NCBI GenBank assembly: GCA_905221605.1
Contig: CAJNDS010001306.1
Location: 1 to 23,989 of the forward strand
Origin: Symbiodinium natans
Lineage: Eukaryota; Sar; Dinophyceae; Suessiales; Symbiodiniaceae
Length of the DNA stretch: 23,989 nt
Direction: 5' to 3'
The translations under genes and the position numbers were made by a program. Below, in pieces: positions 16,865 through 23,989 of this stretch; the stretch's first letter is position 1; each line of letters starts with the position of its first letter. A model generated the notes under the pieces. That model saw nothing but the letters and a program-made list of their open reading frames with translations, had not been told where the DNA came from and ran no database searches.

Positions 16865-17915
16865 AGGGAAGGCGCATCCAGCCGAATACCTCAAAAACAC
16901 AGCTGCTTCGCTCTGCCAGGATCTCACGCGCAAAGCAGAAGAATATCAGTTTCAGAATTTGGGGCCAGACAATAGCGCCTCATTCAGCTAGCCACATATC
17001 TGCAAAAGCAGCTGTATGAGCAGCCAAGGTCTCCACCCACAATCTCTCCCAAGGAAATGCCTTCAGTCTGGGAGGTGTCAAACCTGTGACAGGTTTGCCC
17101 CCGAAGTGGCCCATTACTAGTTGCTGCCACGAGCATGTCCAGCATGAGTGCAAAACAGCGCAAGGACGCACGGAGCATACGGAGCCAGGTAATTCTCGAC
17201 GCTCAGATGCTGGTATCGCCTCCAAGATGAAGGTGTCTGCGGATCCCTTTTCGCGGATTGCTGACGCCTCCAACTATCGTGGGATAACGAGAACGCGCGA
17301 ACTTTCACTGGCAATCTCTTGGTTACTTACACTCTCAATAAAGCTGCTGGACAGCACATGCCTGGAGTCCACAGGCGTGTCCGTGGTGGCGCATCTGGTG
17401 GTGACGGTGCAGGACGATGCAACCCGCTGTGGCTGCGGAAGGCAGCTTCATCAAGATAGCCTGGGTGGTTGGAAGCTGCGGTGCAGAAGAAGATGCACGG
17501 GTCTGGGATCAACATGCAAGACTTGTTCCCTGCTTTCCCTTTCACATCTCTGCAGAGCTGCTGGCGCCGCAGGAACGGCAGTCCTCCGCCACCGGTCGGG
17601 GCTGACTCCGTGGCCCTCGCCTCCGAAAACACCGTTCTCGCACCACTGCGCGCCGCTTCAGCCAATGCCGGAGCTCCCATGAGCTACTCAGAATGGCCTA
17701 GAAAGCTTGCGCGGGAAAGCAACACATGCTGTAAACTCGGACGCGGCCTGCCATGGCCGAGAGTCTCGGGCAGACAATGCAAAGTGTGCCTGGAAGTCCT
17801 TCGCTGGACGGGAGGGCCTTCTAGCGGATTGTATCTGATTCTCGACTGCTAGCAGCTAGCGGGAGTGGCGGCGCGTTTGGGCTTTTTATCGGATTACACA
17901 ATGTGACACGCGATG
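16865..17915 (+). repeat. Left arm of a ~1.05 kb inverted duplication
   Basis: The arm matches the reverse complement of 18930-20012 over its whole length, starting at AGGGAAGGCGCATCC and ending at CGCGATG. Aligned blocks are about 95-98% identical but broken by indels: the left arm has about 36 bp and 16 bp near 17682-17755 that the right arm lacks, and it lacks segments of roughly 21-35 bp present on the right. A 198-codon + strand frame (17086-17682) and a 117-codon minus-strand frame (17327-17680) lie inside. In the two frames compared, the base differences between arms nearly all change the amino acid, so selection on a protein is not evident. The arm ends are not inverted repeats of each other. 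Confidence 0.9.
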
Positions 17916-17919
17916 TTGA

Positions 17920-18018
17920 GTTGTAACCTCTGACATCCTGCCAACATTCTCGCCTACTCCCGACTCTGTGCCACCGCCCAAAATACCTAAAGCCTTCAAA
18001 GGCATTCTCTACGTCTTT
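17920..18018. repeat. Segment B, copy 1: possible transposase remnant on the minus strand
   Basis: This short segment recurs in the same orientation at 20013-20061 (shared GTTGTAACCTCTGAC and AAAGGCATTCTCTACGTCTT), with about 49 bp extra here. On the minus strand both copies read KDVENAFE. A (R)KDVExxFG-type motif is found near the C-terminus of PIF/Harbinger-like DDE transposases, so this may be a remnant of one. The motif is short and the link is tentative. Confidence 0.5.
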
Positions 18019-18794
18019 GCTGACTTTCCTCCACACCTGAGGCCAGCAGCAACAACAGTTGAGACTGCTGCAGTCTCCGCTGCAGAGCGTTCAGCCGCTT
18101 CACAAGGCAGGTCGGCTGCTGTTTCTACTCAGTCGCACAAGCCTTGGACACTGAAGGGCTTGGGTATCCATCTTATGTGCTTCGATGGTTTCATGCTTGA
18201 CAGTGCTTTTTGAGAAAGTCAAAGCAAAGCAGAGCATTCTGCATACCAGTGCTGTCGGGTGCTTTCTGATTCTGCCCTAGAATGCTGCCAGGGCACTTGT
18301 CACGCGGCGCCTTGCGAGAGGGCCAAGGTGGCAGGGACGATGATGCGAGCTTTGGGAAGGTTAGGAGGCTAGAGGTCCAGGCATGTTGTGAGGTGGTAAA
18401 GATATTGCGAGTTTAGTTTTTCCTTGTCCTGTTATGTCCCGTTTCTTGCTGGTGGTTTAGCCTCATGCTGTTTCATTTTTACGATGCGCTCACTCACGAA
18501 ACGGTCAGCAGTTGCGAACGGCTTTTTGCCTGCTTGCTAAAATTGGAACAAATCCTTCTGTCAGTTTTGGTCGGGGCCCCACCAGCCTCAGATGCTCCCA
18601 ACTTGGGCTCAGGCCTTGCTATCCCCAGTTCATCCAAGAGACCTTGTGAGACCTTCGCTCCCTTCTCCCAGCAGGTTCTTCGTTCACCACCCACGCCGCC
18701 AGAGGCAAAGGTGCATAAAACGACAGATGTTTTGCCTTTCTAAGTGCACCTTGCATCGCTGCTTGTCTTGTTGCAGGCTAACCAGAATGCGGTG
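18019..18794. other. Spacer between the inverted arms, no firm gene
   Basis: It holds CTGCAG-rich sequence near 18068-18090, an Ala/Ser-rich + strand frame that ends at 18213, and a frame at 18465-18743 with no recognisable domain. No transposase or reverse transcriptase motif is seen inside the spacer. Confidence 0.4.
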
Positions 18795-18874
18795 TCAGAG
18801 TTGAGGAGTGCTGCCATGCGTTCCCAAGCTCTGCAGTGGCCCCCTCGCTGTCGTTTTTTTGTTTTCTGTTTGTT

Positions 18875-18930
<56 letters not shown>
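18795..18930 (+). repeat. Repeat copy 2: 56-bp body, T-rich linker, (CT)n tail
   Basis: Same unit and orientation as 14455-14588. The CT tract here is 18882-18930, and it directly abuts the inner end of the right inverted arm (CATCGCG). The T-rich linker is longer than in copy 1. Confidence 0.87.
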
Positions 18931-18933
<3 letters not shown>

Positions 18934-20012
18934 GCGCATAACATTGTGTAATCCGATAGAAGCCCAAACGCGCCGCCGCTCCCGCTAGCTTCTAGCAATC
19001 GAATGAGTCACGCAGATACAATGATACAATTAGCTAGAAGTCCCTCCCGCCCAGCGAAGGACTTCCATGCCCGCTTTGCAACGTCTGCCCGAGACTCTCG
19101 GCCGAGTTTACAGCATGTGTTGCTCATGGCAGCTCCGGCATTGGCTGAAGCGGTGCGCAGTGGTGCGAGAACGGTGTTTTCGGAGGCGAGGGCCACGGAG
19201 TCAGCCCCGACCGGTGGCGGAGGACTGCCGTTCCTGCGGTGCCAGCAGCTCTGCAGAGATGAAGGGGGATATGATGGGGATATGAAAGGGAAAGCAGGGA
19301 ACAAGTCCTGCATGTTGATCCCAGACCCGTGCATCTTCTTCTGCACCGCAGCTTCCAACCGCCCAGGCTATCTTGATGAAGCTGCCTTCCGCAGCCACAG
19401 CGGGTTGCATCGTCCCACACCGTCACCACCAGATGCGCCGCCACAGACACGCCTGTGGACTCCAGGCATGTGCTGTCCAGCAGCTTTATTGAGAGTGTTA
19501 GTAAGGATAGTAAAGCAGGCTTTTGGTGTGGTCATGCGCCAAGAGATTGCCAGTGAAAGTTCGCGCATTCTCGTTATCCCACGATAGTTGGAGGCGTCAG
19601 CAATCCGCGAAAAGGGCCTTCCGCAGCACCTGCCGCACATGATCCGCTGACACCTTCATCTTGGAGGCATCTCAGCGTCGAGAATTACCTGGCTCCGTAT
19701 GCTCCGTGCGTCCTTGCGCTGTTTTGCACTCATGCTGGACATGCTCGTGGCAGCAACTAGTAATGGGCCACTTCGGGGGCAAGCCTGTCACAGGTTTGAC
19801 ACCTCCCAGACTGAAGGCATTTCCTTGGGAGAGATTGTGGGTGGAGACCTTGGCTGCTCATACAGCTGCTTTTGCAGATATGTGGCTAGCTGAATGAGGC
19901 GTTATTGTCTGGCCCCAAATTCTGAAACTGATATTCTTCTGCTTTGCGCGTGAGATCCTGGCAGAGCGAAGCAGCTGTGTTTTTGAGGTACTCGGCTGGG
20001 TGCGCCTTCCCT
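18930..20012 (-). repeat. Right arm of the ~1.05 kb inverted duplication
   Basis: Reverse-complement partner of 16865-17915. It carries a 21-bp insertion near 19263-19284 made of two similar GGGGATATGA-type pieces, about 35 bp extra near 19500-19535 and about 33 bp extra near 19617-19650. A 194-codon + strand frame (19003-19587) corresponds to the minus-strand frame of the left arm; its matching parts differ mostly by amino-acid replacements. A short Cys/Trp-rich frame (19661-19897, SVCSVRPCAVLHSCWTCSW) is preserved in both arms. Confidence 0.9.
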
Positions 20013-20061
20013 GTTGTAACCTCTGACTATCTAAAGCCTCAAAGGCATTCTCTACGTCTTT
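20013..20061. repeat. Segment B, copy 2
   Basis: Same orientation as 17920-18018 but shorter by an internal ~49 bp. It directly abuts the outer end of the right arm, whereas copy 1 abuts the inner end of the left arm. The minus-strand reading is EASRKDVENAFEAL. Confidence 0.75.
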
Positions 20062-20189
20062 CCGTGATGCTTCTAACCGGAACCTGCCCGCCGAGGTCAC
20101 GGTGGCACGTGGCCCATCGGCGTGGCTAAGGCGTGTGACCTCGCTTTACGCTTGTATTGCTGAGAGGTTCACGCGCTCTCTCCCTCTCT

Positions 20190-20201
20190 GCTTGTACTTC
20201 T

Positions 20202-20244
<43 letters not shown>

Positions 20245-20301
20245 CTTTTTTTTCGTTTTCTCTCTTATTTCTCCCTCTCCCTCTCCCTCTCCCTCTCCCT
20301 C
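20190..20301 (+). repeat. Long pyrimidine tract: (CT)18, T runs, (CCCTCT)n
   Basis: About 110 bp almost free of purines: (CT)18 at 20205-20240, then T-rich sequence, then four to five CCCTCT units ending near 20301. It could form triplex (H-DNA) structures. The Ser-Leu and Ser-Pro frames across it are artefacts. Confidence 0.95.
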
Positions 20302-21660
20302 ACGCTCCGAGAAACCCCATATGCCTTGAAGAACCTGCCTTACCTACTCTGCCCCCCAAGAAGAAGGCGTCCGCACATTCCAGGCGCCAAACACATCCAA
20401 GAGCTAAACTGCTCAATGCGGCTCCTACCAGGGAATCTGTGGCACGCCGGGCACGAGAAAAAAACTATAAACGGGGATGGGTAGAGTTTCTCCCCCTCAA
20501 ACACCTGAGGGACTGGGGGCCTCGGCGGATAAATATGTGAAGTCGCGTTGCAGCCACAACTCCGATCGCCAGGGGCGCACGCAGCCGCGAAGCATCCCAG
20601 GCTTGGATGTAAGGTTGAGGGCGTGTAGGGTTTAGGAAGTATAGGAAGTTTAGGAAGTCTTAGACTTTGGATTGAGGATTGAAATCTTTATCCAGATTCG
20701 GTAGATGTAGAAGGATGTAGAAGGTTACGATCGTAGAACTTCCGTAGGACCTGCGACGGCCTACGTTCATTGCCAGTGGGAGCGTGCCGCGTTTGCCAGC
20801 GTTCTTGTATCGATTGTGGCCTTATAAGCGCATACAACCGAAAGCTGACTCCCAGGTGCAGGGTTCCCCTTTATTTTCGTAATCCGGCACATTTTGGATG
20901 CACTGGGCTCACAAAGGATCGCACAGGGTCCGGGTGCGCTTCTGAGAAATAAAAACTTGGGCCTTCCCTCATTGATTATAAGGCACACATGGAACACAGC
21001 AGCAGAGCTTTGTAGCAGGTTCTTGTCAGCTTTTTAGTACGACTCGACGACGAGGAATGGGCTGGAAATATGCCCAGAGGGCCCCGATTGTTTCATCGAG
21101 GGCGTAAGGCCAAGGCATCAGCAATGCACCTAAATACATTCTAAGCAACTTAAGTTTGCTTGAATGCTTCCCAGCGCTTCCTCGCCACCCTCAAGTGGGC
21201 AAGCACCCCGTGGTTTTGAGGCCAGAGCTCAGCAGCTGGAGGTGCTCAGCTCGGGCAAGAACTGTTTAGGGTCCTAACTTTCTTATGCTCTCCTTTTGCC
21301 GGATGTAGATGTACTTGGACCTTGGAAATGGTCAAGGTGTCGCTTGTTTCGAAATGTTGGTTGTGCACCATGATTACTTCGGTTTTTGAAGGGGCAAGAC
21401 GTTGATCGTTTAAGAAATGCGTTCAAGTCCGGCGTCCGCAAACGCTCGCGAAATGCAGATCCGGAACAGCCAAACCCTAAGCGCCTAAACCCCAGCCACA
21501 CCGCCACCGCGGTCAAAATGCAACATGATGCTCCAGTCGACTCTGCAACAGCTTTGCAGAGCAGTAGTAGAGTCTACCCGGCACGGCGCTGTTGCAACAG
21601 CAAGCTTTGCAGAGTGCCTTGTTGAGCTTAGGGGGCCTCGGGCTTCAGGTTCTTAGGGGC
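20302..21660. other. Long stretch without a recognised gene
   Basis: It holds a telomere-like patch at about 20622-20665 (TAGGGTTTAGGAAG with repeated TTTAGGAAGT words), a reverse CCCTAA/CCTAAACCCC patch at about 21474-21491 and short frames of 60-79 codons on both strands. The frame at 21386-21625 begins with a basic, polar stretch (GQDVDRLRNAFKSGVRKRS) that could be an exon, but nothing supports it further. Confidence 0.35.
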
Positions 21661-21786
21661 CGTGCGGATGAGTGTTGCGGACGAATCGGACGCGCAGGCT
21701 CCAGGACACCTTTGTGCTGTCCATCAAGCCTTCGCTGCTTCTGGAAGTGAAGCTCAGATGAGCGTGTACCCAGAGGAACGGGACAC

Positions 21787-22170
21787 ATGCAGAAATATGC
21801 AGAACATGATGCAGAAAAACGTGAATGCAAGCAACGATGGTTACAGGAGTACGTGGAACTCTTCGAGCGCGATCCCAGGGGCTGGACTCTGGGTCGCAAG
21901 GCGCTGTGGCCGTGGCGAGACCGTTTTGGAGACACCCTTGAATCATCTCATGTTGCAGGTGGATGCGGCGGGACGTATGGTGGCTCAAGGATGGTTCCCA
22001 GACTGGGTCCCGCGCCAAGTTTCAAGTTTCTTGCAACATGTGCAGCTGCTGTGCAGCAGCAGCAGCAGCAGCAGCATGAGCAGCATGCGATACCAGGTTT
22101 GCAATCCTGCGCTATGTGGCTGCAGTTGTGCATGATTGTGCCAGCAAGCGTTACCAGCACAAGGCCGTGA
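21787..22170 (+). CDS. Coding-like frame: charged helix then poly-Gln
   Basis: This 127-codon frame starts at an ATG. Its first 45 residues are strongly helix-like and charged (MQKYAEHDAEKRECKQRWLQ, then EYVELFERDPRGW). The 5' end contains three ATGCAGAA-type repeats. Further on, a (CAG)n run at about 22054-22076 gives seven Gln followed by HEQHA. A TTGCAG|GTGG acceptor-like site near 21958 and the weak, Gly-rich reading after it suggest the real exon may end near 21930-21945. An overlapping frame from 21662 reads the CAG run as poly-Ser. The product is unknown. Confidence 0.28.
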   Translation: MQKYAEHDAEKRECKQRWLQEYVELFERDPRGWTLGRKALWPWRDRFGDTLESSHVAGGCGGTYGGSRMVPRLGPAPSFKFLATCAAAVQQQQQQQHEQHAIPGLQSCAMWLQLCMIVPASVTSTRP

Positions 22171-22181
22171 AGCGCGCTTGA

Positions 22182-22352
22182 ATCCTTGAGGCGTCGCTTC
22201 GTACCGCTGGCATGTGCCGACTGAGACCAACATTTCCAGCTCGCAAGCTCTGGGGCCTGCCAATGCCTGCCAGGCATCTCACCTTTTTCCAAGCTGTGGT
22301 ACATGGCTTCGCACGCACGGTGTTCGGGGCTGAGATTGGCATGAGGCATTAA
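22182..22352 (+). CDS. Short coding-like frame, possible last exon
   Basis: A 56-codon frame is open from after a TGA to a TAA at 22350-22352. It reads CRLRPTFPARKLWGLPMPA, then RHLTFFQAVVHGFARTVFG. Composition is good and it follows the block at 21787-22170 on the same strand, so it may be a downstream exon of the same gene. Minus-strand frames here are basic and less convincing. Confidence 0.22.
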   Translation: MLEASLRTAGMCRLRPTFPARKLWGLPMPARHLTFFQAVVHGFARTVFGAEIGMRH

Positions 22353-22883
22353 TTCGGATCCATTGCAGATCCTGACTCAGGGTGTGATTCCACGTTGTCA
22401 CTTGTGACTGGGTGGGCAGATGCTGTGACTATGGCATCGGCAACGCTGACCATGCCGAAAAGTGAAGGCCTTACATTTGTTGGGCCCCATCGTCAATTGG
22501 GCTCCTTTGCTTCTTTCCACCATTTATCTTGTAGATTGGCCACCCTGGATTACAGTCTCTCTTAGTCCCGCCTGCCCTTTGCCATTTGGTTGCCTGTAGA
22601 AGTGTCATCTTTTTACAATTTACCCGCTTCAGAGACCAAGCTTGACCCCCTCCCAAGCCAGATCTCACTCGGATTGCACAAGCCTACCAACCTATCATAG
22701 TTTGGCTTGTGGTGGGCTTATGAATTTCTAGGTGATTGTGATTGATAGAAAATAAGGAAATTATTTAGGTGCAGGGAGACTTATCCACATAAAAGGCTAC
22801 GGGCTCGACCCTATTTTCGCTTTGCGGCCGCCCTGTCGGTTGACTCGCCTCCTCTTCCGGTCAATTTGGCTGCTTGTGAGGGC
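22353..22883. other. No gene recognised
   Basis: Mixed composition with an AT-rich part at about 22730-22790. Only a weak 65-codon minus-strand frame (22471-22668) is present. Confidence 0.4.
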
Positions 22884-23189
22884 CTTGCAGGGGGATCCGG
22901 AAAATTCCGGGAAATTTCTAGTTTTTTGTATAAAAATCCTTGGAATTTTGATTGAGGTTCAGGCTTTCTGGGTTGGATTTAAGGTTCCAGCGCAACAGTG
23001 ATGATGTGGGTGCCGCTTCACTTTCAAGGAAATCTTCAAGGAAATCTCGTGGTCTAGGGTAGTTCCGATGACGGTCGCCGCCCGTCAATTGTTCAAGGGG
23101 GCTCGGCCTCACGATCACATATCAGCAACAACTCTCGAAAAATTCTAGGAATGTAAAATTCCGGGAATTTTCGGGATCCCCCTCCCAAG
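22884..23189. mobile_element. MITE-like element with ~28-bp terminal inverted repeats
   Basis: The left terminus (GGGGGATCCGGAAAATTCCG, 22890 on) and the reverse complement of the right terminus (GGGGGATCCCGAAAATTCCC, ending at 23182) agree at 25 of 28 positions. A looser match extends outward to CTTG and inward to CTAG-TTTTT. The interior, about 230 bp, has no coding capacity and contains a two-copy TTCAAGGAAATC repeat near 23027-23047. Size, termini and lack of a gene fit a non-autonomous DNA transposon. No clear target-site duplication was found. Confidence 0.6.
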
Positions 23190-23198
23190 TGGGAGGGG
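23179..23198. repeat. Perfect 9-bp inverted repeat with 2-bp loop
   Basis: CCCCTCCCA-AG-TGGGAGGGG overlaps the right end of the MITE-like element. It could form a GC-rich hairpin or cruciform. Confidence 0.85.
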
Positions 23199-23204
23199 CT
23201 GGAG

Positions 23205-23460
23205 CTGAAGGATTGAGGGGGCCGAGGGCTTGGATTTGGGGTTGTGGTTGAGGGATTGGGATTTGAGGAGTTAGGATTGAGAGGTTGAGGAAGATTTGAT
23301 TAAGATGTTTAGGGTTTGGGGAGGAACGCTTGAAGGGAGGAAATCTTGGAGGGAGGGATTTTTGATGTTATTGAGAGGTTATTGAGGGATTATTGTAGGG
23401 TTATTGAGGAATTATTGATGATTGTGAGGTTTCTTGTATTTTTGTGGGATTTATGGGATT
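23205..23460 (+). repeat. G/T-skewed low-complexity stretch
   Basis: Repeated GGATTGAGG, GGTTGAGG, GTTTAGGGTTTGGGG and TTATTGAGG words, with very few C. It reads as a strongly diverged telomere-like or minisatellite array. Confidence 0.6.
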
Positions 23461-23989
23461 GTTGTCTCTGAATATAAGGGAAATTTATAATATTTTCTGT
23501 CGGTTTCAATGATACTATCTTTCATTTAGGAATTGAAGGAGGGACTTTAATAAGGTACTATGTAAATCGAATTATGGTGCAAGATTATAGATTTTAAGCG
23601 GCTTTTTGCCGGATGATAAGAATTATCGAATAATTGATATATTAATCTCGGCATCCCTTAGCCTTCGGCAAAATTCTTGGTCTAAGTATCTTCGAGTTGT
23701 GTTGGATGAGGCGATGATTAGTTTTTTTCAATATTTTTTCATGGGTTTCGAGCTGCTACGATATATATTATGCCATCTTTGTGTGTGCTAATATGCCCAT
23801 TGTGTGTGGTTATCGTTGCGAGTTGCGAGGAGATTAATTTTGATTTCGAATTTAATGTAGTTTGGGCGGTCGTGAATAAGGGGCTTGGGATGTGTTAGCT
23901 AATTTGTGCGATCGGCTCTACGATTGTCGTCGGCATGGGGTGGAATCTTCTTTTTAGGAATGCCTGGATCATTTGAATTTCGATTTATA
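23461..23989. other. AT-rich right end, no gene recognised
   Basis: Clearly AT-richer than the rest except for the cox1 insertion. A 61-codon frame at 23606-23791 (DDKNYRIIDILISASLSLR, then hydrophobic) resembles no known organelle protein. GGCTTTTTGCC at about 23600 is a small inverted repeat. The sequence runs off the window. Confidence 0.35.

Noticed and set aside
17086-17682. 198-codon + strand frame in the left arm as a real gene
   Set aside because: Base differences from the right-arm copy nearly all change amino acids in this frame and indels break it, so no sign of protein constraint.
1-23989. CRISPR arrays, bacterial operons, rRNA genes
   Set aside because: No regularly spaced repeats with unique spacers, no ribosome-binding-site-led gene runs and no conserved rRNA segments were seen.

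Overview
The window looks like nuclear DNA of a dinoflagellate, most likely a Symbiodiniaceae-type genome. Three things point there. A decayed mitochondrial cox1 copy of dinoflagellate character sits in GC-richer, repeat-rich flanks. Short runs of the TTTAGGG telomere motif, which dinoflagellates share with plants, are scattered in both orientations. Long (CT)n tracts and short, probably intron-broken coding patches fill the rest. No bacterial operons, rRNA genes, CRISPR arrays or convincing tRNA genes are visible. The dinoflagellate call is an inference from these traits, not a database match.

Layout. 1-5.9 kb: short coding-like frames, mostly on the + strand, with telomere-motif patches between them and a decayed-looking minus-strand frame at 5.29-5.91 kb. 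6.3-6.45 kb: TA/TG microsatellite. 6.9-7.5 kb: the best ordinary protein-coding candidate, an alpha-helical protein of unknown function. 8.7-10.6 kb: (CT)n, G22, C21 and C13 tracts and a CGTGA-rich stretch. 10.6-13 kb: the densest telomere-motif cluster, alternating in orientation, and a G-rich block. 13-14.4 kb: an AT-rich patch and little else. 14.45-14.59 kb: first copy of a repeat ending in (CT)29. 14.78-15.99 kb: the cox1 insertion. 16.87-20.01 kb: two diverged inverted copies of a ~1.05 kb unit around a ~1 kb spacer, with a second copy of the (CT)n-ended repeat next to the inner end of the right arm. 20.2-20.3 kb: long pyrimidine tract. 21.7-22.35 kb: coding-like frames with a (CAG)n run. 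22.88-23.19 kb: a MITE-like element with terminal inverted repeats. The last ~0.5 kb is AT-richer.

How far the gene calls go. At about 50% GC, a 24 kb window read in six frames is expected to contain over a hundred open frames of 60 codons and more than a dozen of 100 codons by chance. Only the cox1 copy (269 uninterrupted codons, all catalytic histidines) and, more weakly, the frame at 6936-7499 stand above that. The other coding calls rest on amino-acid composition and nearby splice-like signals and are given low confidence. Such genomes carry many introns with non-canonical splice sites, so exon edges cannot be fixed by eye.

The genes do not form a recognisable pathway. The coherent story is genome dynamics: organelle DNA transfer, repeat insertion, inverted duplication and telomere-motif seeding, concentrated between 14.4 and 20.3 kb.
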